The position numbers and the translations under genes were made by a program. From positions 1 through 37,000 of the forward strand of contig NZ_POQU01000033.1 in assembly GCF_002938425.1 (NCBI RefSeq): 37,000 bases of DNA, read 5' to 3'. Within the stretch, counting starts at the first letter, position 1. Each line of letters starts with the position of its first letter. The stretch is from Blastococcus atacamensis (lineage in GTDB: Bacteria > Actinomycetota > Actinomycetes > Mycobacteriales > Geodermatophilaceae). The notes beneath the pieces are model-generated. The model did not search any database. It was not told the DNA's origin and worked only from the letters and a program-made list of their open reading frames with translations. Of the stretch, positions 1 through 9,054 are shown one piece after another.

Positions 1-60
1 AGTCCACTGTATTTCTTTTTGTGGATTTGGTCGGCAGCGTCAGATGTGTATAAGAGGAAG
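1..60 (+). other. Untrimmed Nextera read-1 adapter plus junk at contig end
   Basis: Positions 31-56 match the Nextera transposase read-1 adapter from TCGGCAGCGTC through the mosaic-end core GATGTGTATAAGAG. The last bases are degraded (GAAG instead of ACAG). Positions 1-30 are AT-rich, unlike everything else here, and are probably low-quality read ends. It is not genomic sequence, and any reading frame starting here is artificial. The adapter identity is recognised from memory of the published oligonucleotide. Confidence 0.93.
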
Positions 61-116
61 GTCGCGGGCCGCGGCCGCGGGGTGGGACGGGAACGGTTGC
101 CGGAGTCCTCGCTCAT
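61..116 (-). CDS. Second Mce-associated protein, 5' end only (partial)
   Basis: An ATG at 116 lies 7 nt after the stop of the preceding Mce-associated gene. It opens a frame reading MSEDSGNRSRPTPRPRPAT before the contig ends in adapter. About 18 codons are genomic. No domain is visible. mce operons commonly end in two or more small accessory genes (Mas/Mam proteins) with hydrophilic N-termini, so position and composition suggest one of these. That is inference, because the diagnostic membrane helix and C-terminal domain would lie beyond the contig edge. Confidence 0.45.
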
Positions 117-123
117 CGTCGGC

Positions 124-840
124 TCACCGCCCCGTGATCCCGGACAGACGCCACTGGCCGTCCACCTTCTCGAGCTCCACCTGGATGCGGTACTTCACGA
201 CCTGCGCCTGCTCGCTCGCGTTGGACTGCTGCGTGGACTGGATGAGCAGGGCCGCGGTCGCGCTGTCCTCGTCCGCGGCGGTGACCCCGGCGCCCACCAC
301 CTCCGTGTTCACCACGGCCTCGGAGCTGGTGATCTCCTCGCGCCGGTCCTCCAGCTGCGCGACCGCCTCCTCGCGGAGGTCACCGGTGGCCACGCGGCGG
401 ATCTGCTCGATGTCGTCGTCGATCGTGAGGTGGTCGAAGGAGGTCACGTCGACCACCCCCGAGCGGGCGGCCCGCAACGCCTCGGCGTAGTCGGCGGTGC
501 TGATGTCGGACTCCGCGGGGCGCGTGAACCACAGGAACGCGATCGCGGCCAGCAGCAGCACGAGCAGGGCGCCCAGCAGCGGCAGCACGGGCAGCGCGAC
601 CCGCGGTCCCCGCCGCTCCTCGCCGTCCTCGAGCACCTCGTCGCCCTCGGTCGGACCGGTCCCGCGGCCCCGGCCGCGGCGTCGCGAGGGGGACTCGACG
701 ATCGTCGCCGCGTCGGCGTCGACATCCGTCGGCTCGGCCGGACCGGTCGGCACGGAGCCGTCGTCGGTCGGAGTGGCCCCGTCGACCGGCCCGGTGGCGT
801 CCTCCGCCTCCGGCGGATGCGCCCGCGCGTCGCTGATCAC
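124..840 (-). CDS. Mce-associated membrane protein
   Basis: From GTG 840 the product is about 238 residues. It has an acidic, low-complexity cytoplasmic N-terminus (residues 1-70), an RRRGRGRG basic patch, one transmembrane helix (about 81-106), and an extracytoplasmic domain of about 130 residues ending DGQWRLSGITGR. This matches the Mce-associated (Mas) proteins, which sit at the ends of mce operons and are thought to help assemble or stabilise the transporter at the membrane. GTG 840 is chosen because a GGGAGG Shine-Dalgarno lies 9 nt upstream. An in-frame ATG at 906, just after the mceF stop, would add 22 residues but has no clear ribosome-binding site. The family call is solid; the start and exact role are uncertain. 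Confidence 0.8.
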   Translation of the reverse strand: MISDARAHPPEAEDATGPVDGATPTDDGSVPTGPAEPTDVDADAATIVESPSRRRGRGRGTGPTEGDEVLEDGEERRGPRVALPVLPLLGALLVLLLAAIAFLWFTRPAESDISTADYAEALRAARSGVVDVTSFDHLTIDDDIEQIRRVATGDLREEAVAQLEDRREEITSSEAVVNTEVVGAGVTAADEDSATAALLIQSTQQSNASEQAQVVKYRIQVELEKVDGQWRLSGITGR

Positions 841-913
841 CCGCGAGTTCCTCCCTGTCGTCGTGGCCGACCCGGACGACGCGTCGTCGTCCGGGCCGGT
901 GAGCATGCCATGG

Positions 914-2188
914 TCAGCCGAGCGCGGACGCCACCGGGGTGGCGTGCAACACACCGTTGAGCAGGTCGGTCAGGGGGCTGAGCGGGTTGGCCCCACCGCC
1001 GCCCGGTGCGCTGCTGCCGGGCTGGGCGGCCCCGCGACCGCCGCCGCTGCCGATGTTCTGCTCACCGCGGATGTTCGACCCGTTCTCGTCGTACCCGTCG
1101 TCGGGCCGGGGGTCGACGCCGTCGAAGACCTGGCACCCCACCGCGTCGGTGTCCACGCCCTGCACCGCCCCCTGGCTGGGCGTCTGGGCGGTGGGCACGT
1201 AGCCGGTCACGCAGGAGTGCGGCTGCTGGGTCAGGACCAGGCCGAAGTGCGAGCGCAGCACGCCGTCCTCGTCCCGGCGCACGACGGTGAACCCGCCGCT
1301 CACGGCGTCGGGATAGGTGACCAGCATCTGCCGGACCCCGTCCAACCGCGGGATCGTGACCTTGTTGAGGATGTCGAGGTTGCGCACCAACGAGCCCAGC
1401 CCCGGTCCGGCGTCCTCGACCAGCCCCTGGAGGGCCTCTCCCGCGTCGGGTGCGTTGACCACCAGACCGCGCAGCTCCGGGTCGATGTCGACCAGCGTGT
1501 CGGTGAACAGCCGCAGGTCCTCCGCCCACTGCCGGATCGCCGAGCGGCTGTCCCGCTGCGTGTCGAGGACGGTCTGGCCGTCGGTGATCAACCGGAGCGT
1601 CTCGGGCAGCGACTGCTGGGCACGCGCCAGCAGCAGGTCACCGTTGTCGACCAGCCGCCCGAGGTCGTCACCGGAGCCGGCGAAGGCCCGCCCCAGCTCG
1701 TCGACGACGATGCGCAGGCTCTCCGGGTCGATCGATCCGACCAGCTCGTCGATGTTGAGCAGCATCTGCTCGACCGGCACCGGGATGCTGGTGCGCTCCT
1801 GGGGGATGACCGCTCCGTCCTCCAGGTAGGGCTCGCCCTCCCTGGTCGGCCGCAGGATGACGTACTGCTCACCGACGGCGCTGCGGGTGGCCACCACGGC
1901 CTCGGTGTCGGCCGGGATGGGGTCCGTGCCCGGATCGATCGTGAGCTCGACCCGGACGCCGTCGTCCACCAGCGTCATGTCCGACACCCGGCCCACCGCG
2001 ACACCGCGGTAGGTGACCTCGGCGTTGACGAAGATGCCGCCGGAGTCCTCGAAGTCGGCCGCGACCTCGTACCCGGTGCCGAGCAGCAGGCGGTCCAGAC
2101 CGACGTACTTGAAGCCCAGGTACGCCATGCCCAGGATCGCGACGAGGACGAAGGCGATCAGCTTGATGTTGGTGACGCGGTTGATCAC
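914..2188 (-). CDS. mceF: MCE family protein MceF
   Basis: This is the last of six MCE subunits of the lipid importer, 424 residues from GTG 2188. It has a short cytoplasmic start, a membrane anchor (about residues 8-26, KLIAFVLVAILGMAYLGF), an MlaD/MCE domain (about 35-120) and a long helical region that in MCE proteins builds the periplasm-spanning tunnel. The C-terminus is Gly/Pro/Asn-rich and disordered. The longer open frame back to 2443 is rejected because its extra 85 residues are Arg/Pro-rich shadow of mceE. GTG 2188 overlaps the mceE stop by four bases (GTGA), implying translational coupling, with GGAGG upstream. The F assignment rests on sixth position and lack of a lipobox. Confidence 0.9.
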   Translation of the reverse strand: MINRVTNIKLIAFVLVAILGMAYLGFKYVGLDRLLLGTGYEVAADFEDSGGIFVNAEVTYRGVAVGRVSDMTLVDDGVRVELTIDPGTDPIPADTEAVVATRSAVGEQYVILRPTREGEPYLEDGAVIPQERTSIPVPVEQMLLNIDELVGSIDPESLRIVVDELGRAFAGSGDDLGRLVDNGDLLLARAQQSLPETLRLITDGQTVLDTQRDSRSAIRQWAEDLRLFTDTLVDIDPELRGLVVNAPDAGEALQGLVEDAGPGLGSLVRNLDILNKVTIPRLDGVRQMLVTYPDAVSGGFTVVRRDEDGVLRSHFGLVLTQQPHSCVTGYVPTAQTPSQGAVQGVDTDAVGCQVFDGVDPRPDDGYDENGSNIRGEQNIGSGGGRGAAQPGSSAPGGGGANPLSPLTDLLNGVLHATPVASALG

Positions 2189-3453
2189 TGACCCACCTCC
2201 GGGATCTGGGGCAGGCCGGCGAGCCCGGTCTGGTCCGGGGCGCCGGGCACCGCGTCGACCACGGAGCCGGCCACGCCCTCGAGCCCGGTCGGCGACGTCG
2301 ACGCCGCGGCCGCCGAGCCGCCGCCGGTCCCGCCACCGGTACCGCCACCGGTACCGCCCTCCACGCCGCAGCGGTCGCCGACGAGGACGTCGGTCACGGG
2401 GAGCTGGCGCAGCGAGCCGTCCTGGTCGATCACGTAGCGGCACAGGATGGTGCTCAGGTCGAAGTCGAGCGTGGCGGTCATGTTGGTGAACAGGGCCATG
2501 CCGCCCGACTGCGCCTGCCGGTAGTTCAGCGCGGACAGCGAGCTGTCCGGGAAAGGGTAGGTGAGCAGCAGCTCGAGGGAGCCGGCCAGGTTCGGCCCGG
2601 CGGCGGCGAGCTGGGTGAGCACAGGCTGCAGCAGCTGCAGGTCGGCGACGGTGTTGGCCGCCGACTGCTGGATCACCCGGGTGCCGACCTCTCCCAGCCG
2701 GGCGAGGCCCTCGAGCATCGAGACCAGCAGGTCGCGCTGCTCGTTGATGACGTCGAGCCCGGGGCCGATCGTGTCCAGCGCCGTCTCGATCGTCGCCGTG
2801 CGCTCGGCGAGGCTGGCGGCGAGGGCATTGGCGTTGTCCAGGGCGCGGTTGATCTCCGCCTTCTGCGCGTCCAGCCCACCGATGAAGGTGTCGAGCTGGG
2901 TCAGCGTGGCCTTGATGTCGGCTTCCCGGCCCTCGAGCGCGTCGCCGAGCTCCCGGTTGATCGTCTGGAGCTGGGCCAGTCCCCCGCCGTTCAGCACCAG
3001 GGAGAGCGCACCCAGCAGTTCCTCGACCTCGACGTTGCGGTTGGTCCGGTCCAGGGTGATCCGGTCACCGTCCTCGAGCCGACCCTGCGGCTCGACGGTC
3101 CCGCCCGGAGGGGCGAGCTCGACGTACTTCTCCCCCAGCAGGGACGACTGCTGGATCGCCGCGACCGCGTTGGCCGGCAGGTCGACGTCGCCGTTGACCG
3201 TGACCGTCACCACCGCCGTCCAGTCGTCCCCGAGCTCGATGTCCTCGACCCGGCCCACCGCGACGTCGGCCACGCGGACGCCGGACTGCGGTACGAGGTC
3301 GAGCACGTCGAGGAACTCGATCTGCACCGTGTACGGCTCGTCACCGACGTCCGCGCCGCCGGGCAGGTCGAGCGAGTAGGCGCCGCGGAAACCGCACCCG
3401 CTCAGCAGGAGCAGCCCGGCGCCGAGCGCCATCACTCGACGGGTCCTGGTCAT
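2185..3453 (-). CDS. mceE: MCE family lipoprotein MceE (LprK-like)
   Basis: This 422-residue MCE subunit has a lipoprotein signal peptide: a positively charged start (MTRTRR), a hydrophobic core and lipobox LLSGC with Cys20 as the predicted lipidated residue. In mce operons the fifth gene is characteristically the lipoprotein (LprK in mycobacteria), which supports the E assignment. An MlaD domain occupies about residues 42-120, followed by a long helical segment. Near the C-terminus a GGTGGGTGGGTGGG stretch is encoded by a 12-bp DNA repeat (about 2330-2358), which could vary in copy number. The ATG overlaps the mceD stop (ATGA) and follows CGGAGG. Confidence 0.92.
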   Translation of the reverse strand: MTRTRRVMALGAGLLLLSGCGFRGAYSLDLPGGADVGDEPYTVQIEFLDVLDLVPQSGVRVADVAVGRVEDIELGDDWTAVVTVTVNGDVDLPANAVAAIQQSSLLGEKYVELAPPGGTVEPQGRLEDGDRITLDRTNRNVEVEELLGALSLVLNGGGLAQLQTINRELGDALEGREADIKATLTQLDTFIGGLDAQKAEINRALDNANALAASLAERTATIETALDTIGPGLDVINEQRDLLVSMLEGLARLGEVGTRVIQQSAANTVADLQLLQPVLTQLAAAGPNLAGSLELLLTYPFPDSSLSALNYRQAQSGGMALFTNMTATLDFDLSTILCRYVIDQDGSLRQLPVTDVLVGDRCGVEGGTGGGTGGGTGGGSAAAASTSPTGLEGVAGSVVDAVPGAPDQTGLAGLPQIPEVGQ

Positions 3454-4700
3454 TCCGCTGCCTCCGTCGCGACGGGGACGAAGCCCACCGGCAACCGCGG
3501 CGTACCGCCCCCGCCACCGCCTCCGCCAAAGATGGCTTCGTAGATCTCGTCCCGGTCGGGGGTCCCGTTGCCGTTGAGGTCGTCCGGTCCGTTGGCGTTG
3601 TCCGCGTCGCCGGACAGCAGCCGGGCGCAGATCTGCTCCACGCCGGTGCGCAGCGGAGCGCCCGGGTCGGGCAGCGCCACCGGCAGGTCGGCCTCCAGGT
3701 TCACGCGGCCCAGCTGGTAGAGCGCACCGCAGACGACCACCTCGGGGCTGAGCGAACCCACCCCGTTGTCGCGGGTGTCCAGCGTGCCGTAGTCGGGGTT
3801 GTACGCGCGGGCCAGGTTGCTGAGCGCGGCGGGCGCCACGTCGAGCACCTCGGCGAGCGCGTTGCGCTGCTGGACCAGCACCAGCGTCACGTCGGCCAGC
3901 CGGTTGACGTTGGTGGTCAGCAGCGCCGTGTTGTCGCGGACGAAGCCGGCCACGTCGGCGAGGGCGTCGTTGAGGAGGGTGACCGCCTCCGCGAGGTCCT
4001 CGCGCTCGGAGGCCAGCAGGTCCGCCACCGCCGCCATGTTGTCGTTGAACATGCCGACCTGGGCGTCGATGGAGGCGAGCGCCGAGGTGAAGGTCTGCAG
4101 GTTCTCCAGGGAGCCGAAGAGGTCCTCCCGGTTGTCGGCGAGGGTCTCGACCGCCTGCGAGAAGCCGGTGAGGGTGCGGTTGAGCGCGTCACCGTTGCCC
4201 TCGAGGTTGGCCGCGCCCACGTCCACGAGGTCGGAGAGGGCCCCGTTCTCGTTGGCGCCGTTCGGGCCCAGCGCGGCGGAGAGCTCGTCGAGCGCCCCGT
4301 AGACCGCGTCCAGCTCCACCGGGATCGCGGTGCGGTCCATCGGGATGTCGGCGCCGTCCTCGAGCTTCGGGCCGCCGTCGTAGACCGGCGCGAACTGCAC
4401 GTACCGGTCCGAGACCAGCGACGGCGCCAGGACGATGGCGTTGGCGTCCGCCGGGACGTCGTAGTCGTCGTCGATGCTCATCTCGACGCGCACCCGGTCC
4501 CCGAGGGGGACGACGTCGTCGATGGTGCCGATGGCGATGCCGAGGACCCGAACCTCCGACCCCGGGTAGAGACCGACCGTCTCGGCGAAGTACGCCGTCA
4601 CGCGGTACTGACCGGCCGGCCGGAGGATCGTCCAGCCCAGCGCCGCCAGGAGCACCAGCGCCGCTGCGGCGGCGACAGCACGTTGCAGAGTGCCGCTCAT
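3450..4700 (-). CDS. mceD: MCE family protein MceD with a C-terminal calcium-loop-like motif
   Basis: Fourth MCE subunit, 416 residues from ATG 4700. It has an N-terminal membrane helix (about 8-26), an MlaD domain (about 32-110) and a long helical part. The C-terminal tail carries DLNGNGTPDRDE at about residues 374-385, which fits the 12-residue EF-hand/thrombospondin-3 loop pattern DxNxNGxxDxxE. It is followed by eight glycines and a hydrophobic PVGFVPV tail. ATG 4700 is preferred over GTG 4703 because GGAGG sits 6 nt before it, and it overlaps the mceC stop by one base (TGATG). A role in lipid uptake is family knowledge; calcium binding is inference. Confidence 0.9.
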   Translation of the reverse strand: MSGTLQRAVAAAAALVLLAALGWTILRPAGQYRVTAYFAETVGLYPGSEVRVLGIAIGTIDDVVPLGDRVRVEMSIDDDYDVPADANAIVLAPSLVSDRYVQFAPVYDGGPKLEDGADIPMDRTAIPVELDAVYGALDELSAALGPNGANENGALSDLVDVGAANLEGNGDALNRTLTGFSQAVETLADNREDLFGSLENLQTFTSALASIDAQVGMFNDNMAAVADLLASEREDLAEAVTLLNDALADVAGFVRDNTALLTTNVNRLADVTLVLVQQRNALAEVLDVAPAALSNLARAYNPDYGTLDTRDNGVGSLSPEVVVCGALYQLGRVNLEADLPVALPDPGAPLRTGVEQICARLLSGDADNANGPDDLNGNGTPDRDEIYEAIFGGGGGGGGTPRLPVGFVPVATEAAE

Positions 4701-5725
4701 CACTGACCTCCCGAGGTGCAGCCGGTGACCGAGGTCTCGACCCCGGTGCAGATGGCGGCGCCGACGACCGTCGGCAGCAGGTCGTTGACGAAGCTGTCGA
4801 ACCAGCGGCCGTTGCCGAGCGTGTTGGTGAACACCCGGACGAAGGGGGCCAGCTCGTTCACCGTCTGGGCGAGCGCCGCCCGGTTGCGCGACAGGATGTC
4901 GGTGACCCGCGACAGCTGCTGCAGCGCCGGCGTGAGCGCTTCACGGTTGTCGGAGACGAGCCCGGACAGCTGGCGCGACAGCTCCTGGGTGCTGGTCAGG
5001 ATCGAGTCGATCAGCTCCCGCCGCTCCTGGACCTCGGTGAGCAGCGTGTTCGAGTCCACGATCAGCTGGGTGAACTCGCCGTTGCGGTCGGCCAGGACCT
5101 CGGTCACCTTGCGGGTCGCACCCAGCAGCTCGCGCAGCTGGGCGTCCCGCGAGGCGATGGTGTCCGACAGCCGGGCCAGCCCCTCCAGCGACGTGCGGAC
5201 CTCGTCCGGGGTGTCGGCGAAGGTGTCGGCCAGCACCTCGAAGGAGCTGGCGAGCTGGGCGGTGTCGATCTCCTGCACCGTCGAGGACAGGTCGGCGAAG
5301 GCCTCGACGACGTCGTAGGGGGACGCGGTGCGCTCGAGCGGGATGCCCACGTCGGGGTCGAGCTCGGCGGAGCCGCGCGGCACCAGGGCGACGTACTTGG
5401 CACCGAGCACGGTCTCGATCTTGATCGCCGCCTCGGAGCGATCGCCCACGAAGGCGTCCTTCACGCGGAACTCCACCGTCACCGCGCCGTCCTCGAGGGC
5501 GAGGCTCTCCACGTTGCCCACCTTGACGCCGGCCACCCGCACGGGGTCGTCGGCCTTCAGCCCGGCCGCCTCGGAGAACTGCGCCTTGTAGACGGTCCCG
5601 CCGCCGATGAGCGGCAGGGACTGCGCGTTGAACGCGAGGAGGATCAGCAGGGCCATGGCGGTCAGGCTGACCGCCCCGACGACGACGGGGTTCTTGTCGC
5701 GGAAGTTCTTTGACCGGCGCGCCAT
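4700..5725 (-). CDS. mceC: MCE family protein MceC
   Basis: Third MCE subunit, 341 residues from ATG 5725. The N-terminus is basic (MARRSKNFRDKNP), followed by a membrane helix (about 15-35), an MlaD domain (about 45-125, with VRVAGVKVGNVESL) and a coiled helical region. It ends soon after CTGVETSVTGCTSGG, with a Cys pair that could form a disulfide. ATG 5725 shares one base with the mceB stop (TGATG), and GAGGGG lies 8 nt upstream. A GTG at 5734 would add three residues but would have its Shine-Dalgarno too close. Together with the other Mce proteins it should form the hexameric substrate tunnel across the cell envelope. Confidence 0.9.
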   Translation of the reverse strand: MARRSKNFRDKNPVVVGAVSLTAMALLILLAFNAQSLPLIGGGTVYKAQFSEAAGLKADDPVRVAGVKVGNVESLALEDGAVTVEFRVKDAFVGDRSEAAIKIETVLGAKYVALVPRGSAELDPDVGIPLERTASPYDVVEAFADLSSTVQEIDTAQLASSFEVLADTFADTPDEVRTSLEGLARLSDTIASRDAQLRELLGATRKVTEVLADRNGEFTQLIVDSNTLLTEVQERRELIDSILTSTQELSRQLSGLVSDNREALTPALQQLSRVTDILSRNRAALAQTVNELAPFVRVFTNTLGNGRWFDSFVNDLLPTVVGAAICTGVETSVTGCTSGGQ

Positions 5726-6804
5726 CACCCACACCCCTCAGCCTGGCTGTCGAAGTCGAACTCCCGGGAGAACGCCGTGCCCGTGGGGTTGGCCGGGGTC
5801 ACCGGCGCCGGCAGGGTGACGGTGCCCCCCGCCCGGCACATGAAGAAGTTGAACCAGCTGCCGTTGATGGCGGTCCGGGTGGTGAGGTCGAGCTTGGTCG
5901 GTGCCAGCTGCAGGAACTCCTCGACGAGGTCACCGGAGTCGGCGACGTTGCGGGACAGGTCCTCGAGGGCCTGGATGTCGGCGGCGAGCGGCGGCCGGAC
6001 GTCGGCGAGGAAGCCGCTCGTCGCCACGGCCAGTTCGTCGATCGTCTGGAGCGAGTCGAAGATGGCGTCCCGGTCCCCCGCCAGGCCGGTGACGAACTGC
6101 TGCAGGCTGACGACGAGGTCCGACAGCTGCTGGTCACGGGCGGCGACGGTGCTCATGACCGTCGTGAGGTTGTCGATGACGCTGCCGATCACCGCGTCCT
6201 TGTCGGCGAGCGAGTCGGTCAGCGACGCCACGTGGGCCAGCAGGCTCTCCATGGTGCCGCCCTCGCCCTGGAAGACCTGGATGATCTCGAAGGACACCCG
6301 GTTGACGTCCGCCGGCGACAGCGCCTGCAGCAGCGGCTGGAACCCACCGAACAACGTGGTCAGGTCCAGCGCCTCGGTGGTCTGGTCGAGCGGGATGACC
6401 GCCTCCTCGTCCAGCGTCTCGCCGGAGGAGCCGTCGCCCTCGGTCAGCGAGATGTACCGCTGCCCAACGAGGTTGCGGAAGCGGATCGTGGCCTCGACCG
6501 CGGCGGGGATCCGGATGTCGGCCGCCACCTCGAGCTGCACCTCGGCCATGGGGCGGGCATTCAGGTCGGACTGCTCGGCCACCTCGATCCCGGTGACCTG
6601 ACCGACCCGGACACCGGCGATGCGCACCTCGTCACCCTCCACGAGCCCGGCGACGTCGGTGAACTGGGCGCGGTAGGTGGCCTGCTCGCCGTAACCGGCG
6701 TTGGTGATGGTCGTGACCAGCACGTAGGCGGCCAGGATCGTCACCACCGCGAAGACGACCAGCTTGGTCAGCGGCCCGGCCATGCCGCGCAGCTGCCCCT
6801 TCAT
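5725..6804 (-). CDS. mceB: MCE family protein MceB
   Basis: Second MCE subunit, 359 residues. It has an N-terminal membrane anchor (about 12-30), an MlaD domain (about 42-122, with VRIAGVRVGQVTGIEV and LVGQRYISL) and a long helical domain with few glycines. The tail is short and contains single cysteines near MCRAGG and the terminal GCG. The ATG overlaps the mceA stop (ATGA), so it is translationally coupled. No independent promoter is visible between the mce genes, and the whole set reads as one transcript from upstream of mkl. Confidence 0.9.
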   Translation of the reverse strand: MKGQLRGMAGPLTKLVVFAVVTILAAYVLVTTITNAGYGEQATYRAQFTDVAGLVEGDEVRIAGVRVGQVTGIEVAEQSDLNARPMAEVQLEVAADIRIPAAVEATIRFRNLVGQRYISLTEGDGSSGETLDEEAVIPLDQTTEALDLTTLFGGFQPLLQALSPADVNRVSFEIIQVFQGEGGTMESLLAHVASLTDSLADKDAVIGSVIDNLTTVMSTVAARDQQLSDLVVSLQQFVTGLAGDRDAIFDSLQTIDELAVATSGFLADVRPPLAADIQALEDLSRNVADSGDLVEEFLQLAPTKLDLTTRTAINGSWFNFFMCRAGGTVTLPAPVTPANPTGTAFSREFDFDSQAEGCG

Positions 6805-8174
6805 CGGATCATCACGCTCTTCCCCCGCAGGATCGGCGCCAGGCTGGAGGCCGAGAGGTCGGACACCTCGTCGGGCTCTGCGCCGCGCTGGTGGGCCAGC
6901 AGGCTCCGGACGAAGTCGAGTTCAGCCGTCGACCCGGCCAGGTTCCTGGGCAAGGAGTTGCCGCTGCTGGCCGCGCTCGGCGGCGGGTTGCCGCCGTCGT
7001 CGGCCCCGCCGCGGTAGCAGGCCGGCTCCGGACGCTCCGCGCTCTCCGGCGACTCGATGCCGTCGTTGGGCGGGTACGGGCAGTAGTACTCCCCCGACGC
7101 CGCCTGGGCGATCTCGCCGTCGATGTCGTCCAGCCCGCGGCAGTCGGGCCCCGAGGTGTCCTGGTACGCGGGCTGGTCCCCCGGCTGGTAGCCGTTGCGC
7201 GGCGGCAGGACGATCTGGATGTTGAGGTTCAGGGCCGGGTCGCCGTCGGCGCCGAAGGTCTCCCCGATCCGTGGCACCGAGCGGGCCAGCCCCTCGAGCA
7301 GGCAGGGGTAGACCGGCGAGTACTCGGCGAACAGGCCGAGCACCGGGCGCGACGTCTCGGCCAGCGAGATCAGGTTGCGCTCGTTGGTCTCCAGGAAGCC
7401 GGCCGCCACGTTGGACGAGCTGGCCCCCACCGTGAAGGTGCGGCGCAGCTGCTCGGCCTGGTCGACCACCGTGGTGTTGGTGACTGCGAGGTTGTCCAGC
7501 ACGGCAAGCAGGTCGTCGGCGGCACCCTCGTAGGTCTCGGCGAAGTCGGCCAGACCCGAGATGTCGGCCTGGATCTGCGGCATCACGGTGTTGAGCTCGC
7601 CGAAGTACTTGCCGGTGGCGGCGAGGTTGGCCCCCAGCGAGTCACCACGGCCGCGCAGCGCGTCGGCGACCGCGCCGAGGGTGTAGGAGAGGTCCTGCGG
7701 CTGGACCGCCTGCAGCAACGGGAGCGTGTCGTCGATGACGCGCTGCAACTCGATCGCGTTCTCGCTGCGGTCCTGACCGATGACGTCGCCGTCGGCCAGC
7801 CGCTCCGAGCTCGGCTGCTCCGGCAGCTCGAGGGAGACGAAGCGCTCCCCGAACAGGGTCTTGGGGAGCAGGCGGGCACTCACGTCGGCCGGGATCTGGT
7901 CGAGGTACTCCGGGTTGATGGCCAGCTCGATCTCCGCCCCGTCGGCGCTGGCCGCCACCTCGCGCACCTCGCCCACGATGACCCCGCGGATCTTGACGTC
8001 GGAGGCCTCCTGCAGCTGGTTGCCGGCGGTCTCCGCGCGCAGCGTCACGCGGGCGATGTCGGTGAAGGCCTTCTGGTAGGTCGCCACCGAGAGGCCGAGC
8101 AGCATGGCGAGGACGACGAAGAACACCACTCCCTGCACGCGGCGGCGGACGACGTGGCCCTTTTCCGTGGACAT
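6801..8174 (-). CDS. mceA: MCE family protein MceA
   Basis: First MCE subunit after the two permeases, 457 residues. It has an N-terminal transmembrane helix (about 12-31), an MlaD domain (about 38-120, with SDVKIRGVIVGEV and LFGERFVSLELP) and a helical region to about residue 300. A long Pro/Asp/Gly-rich C-terminus carries spaced cysteines (PDCRG, YYCPYPP, PACYRG). This cysteine-bearing tail recurs in actinobacterial MceA proteins and may form disulfides outside the cytoplasm. The ATG is 7 nt after the yrbEB stop. The family is certain; the A designation rests on gene order. Confidence 0.91.
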   Translation of the reverse strand: MSTEKGHVVRRRVQGVVFFVVLAMLLGLSVATYQKAFTDIARVTLRAETAGNQLQEASDVKIRGVIVGEVREVAASADGAEIELAINPEYLDQIPADVSARLLPKTLFGERFVSLELPEQPSSERLADGDVIGQDRSENAIELQRVIDDTLPLLQAVQPQDLSYTLGAVADALRGRGDSLGANLAATGKYFGELNTVMPQIQADISGLADFAETYEGAADDLLAVLDNLAVTNTTVVDQAEQLRRTFTVGASSSNVAAGFLETNERNLISLAETSRPVLGLFAEYSPVYPCLLEGLARSVPRIGETFGADGDPALNLNIQIVLPPRNGYQPGDQPAYQDTSGPDCRGLDDIDGEIAQAASGEYYCPYPPNDGIESPESAERPEPACYRGGADDGGNPPPSAASSGNSLPRNLAGSTAELDFVRSLLAHQRGAEPDEVSDLSASSLAPILRGKSVMIR

Positions 8175-8181
8175 CAGCTGG

Positions 8182-9054
8182 TCACCCCGCGATCCGGACG
8201 GTCGTCGTCGAGCCCCAGATGGCCAGCGACAGGAACAGATCGATGATGTTGATCGCCACGATCGAGAAGCGCACCGCGCGGCCCACGGCCAGCCCGACGC
8301 CCGCCGGACCGCCGCTGGCGCGGTACCCGTAGTAGCAGTGGGTCAGGATGATGACCACCGCGAAGACCAGCACCTTGAGGAACGACCACAGCACGTCCTC
8401 CGGTGGCAGGAACAGGTTGAAGTAGTGGTCGTAGGTGCCGGTCGACTGCCCGTACCCCTGCGTGGCGATCAGCCGGGTGGCGAAGTAGCTGGTGAGCAGA
8501 CCCAGCACGTAGAGCGGGACCACCGCGATGAAGCCGGCGATGATCCGGGTGGTCACCAGGAACGGCAGCGACGGGACGCCCATGACCTCGAGCGCGTCGA
8601 TCTCCTCGTTGATCCGCATGGCGCCGATCTGGGCGGTGAAGCCGCAACCGACCGTCGCCGACAGGGCCACGCCGGCGACCAGCGGGGCGATCTCCCGGGT
8701 GTTGAAGTACGCGGAGAGGAAGCCGGTGAAGGCAGCCGTGCCCAGCTGGTCCAGGGCCGCGTAGCCCTGCAGGCCGACGGCGGACCCCGTGAAGAAGGCG
8801 AGCGCGGCGATGACGCCGACCGTGCCGCCGATGACCGCGAGCGCCCCGCTGCCGAAGGTGACCTCGGCGAGCAGCCGGAACGTCTCCTTCTTGTAGCGGC
8901 GCAGCGTGCGCGGGGTCCAGGCGAGCGCCCGCGCGTAGAACGTCATCTGGTCGCCGAGGTCCTCGAACGTGTCGAGGGGCTGCTTGTAGACCTTGCGGAC
9001 GATCCTGCGGGTGCCGATCTTGATGCGGTCGCCGGGAGACAGGAGGGTCATCAC
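8182..9054 (-). CDS. yrbEB: MlaE-type permease YrbEB
   Basis: Inner-membrane permease of the Mce ABC transporter, 290 residues. It has a cytoplasmic N-terminal amphipathic region, about five hydrophobic segments, and the conserved permease loop EEIDALEVMGVPSLPFLVTTR, which contacts the ATPase. The ending GGPAGVGLAVGRAVR is also typical of the MlaE family. Start is GTG 9054 (GTGA overlap with yrbEA) or ATG 9051; both keep the coupling. With YrbEA it forms the heterodimeric membrane core on which the Mce tunnel sits. Confidence 0.94.
   Translation of the reverse strand: MMTLLSPGDRIKIGTRRIVRKVYKQPLDTFEDLGDQMTFYARALAWTPRTLRRYKKETFRLLAEVTFGSGALAVIGGTVGVIAALAFFTGSAVGLQGYAALDQLGTAAFTGFLSAYFNTREIAPLVAGVALSATVGCGFTAQIGAMRINEEIDALEVMGVPSLPFLVTTRIIAGFIAVVPLYVLGLLTSYFATRLIATQGYGQSTGTYDHYFNLFLPPEDVLWSFLKVLVFAVVIILTHCYYGYRASGGPAGVGLAVGRAVRFSIVAINIIDLFLSLAIWGSTTTVRIAG

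Noticed and set aside
19..960. Plus-strand frames starting in the left end
   Set aside because: They begin in adapter sequence and lie opposite the Mce-associated gene.
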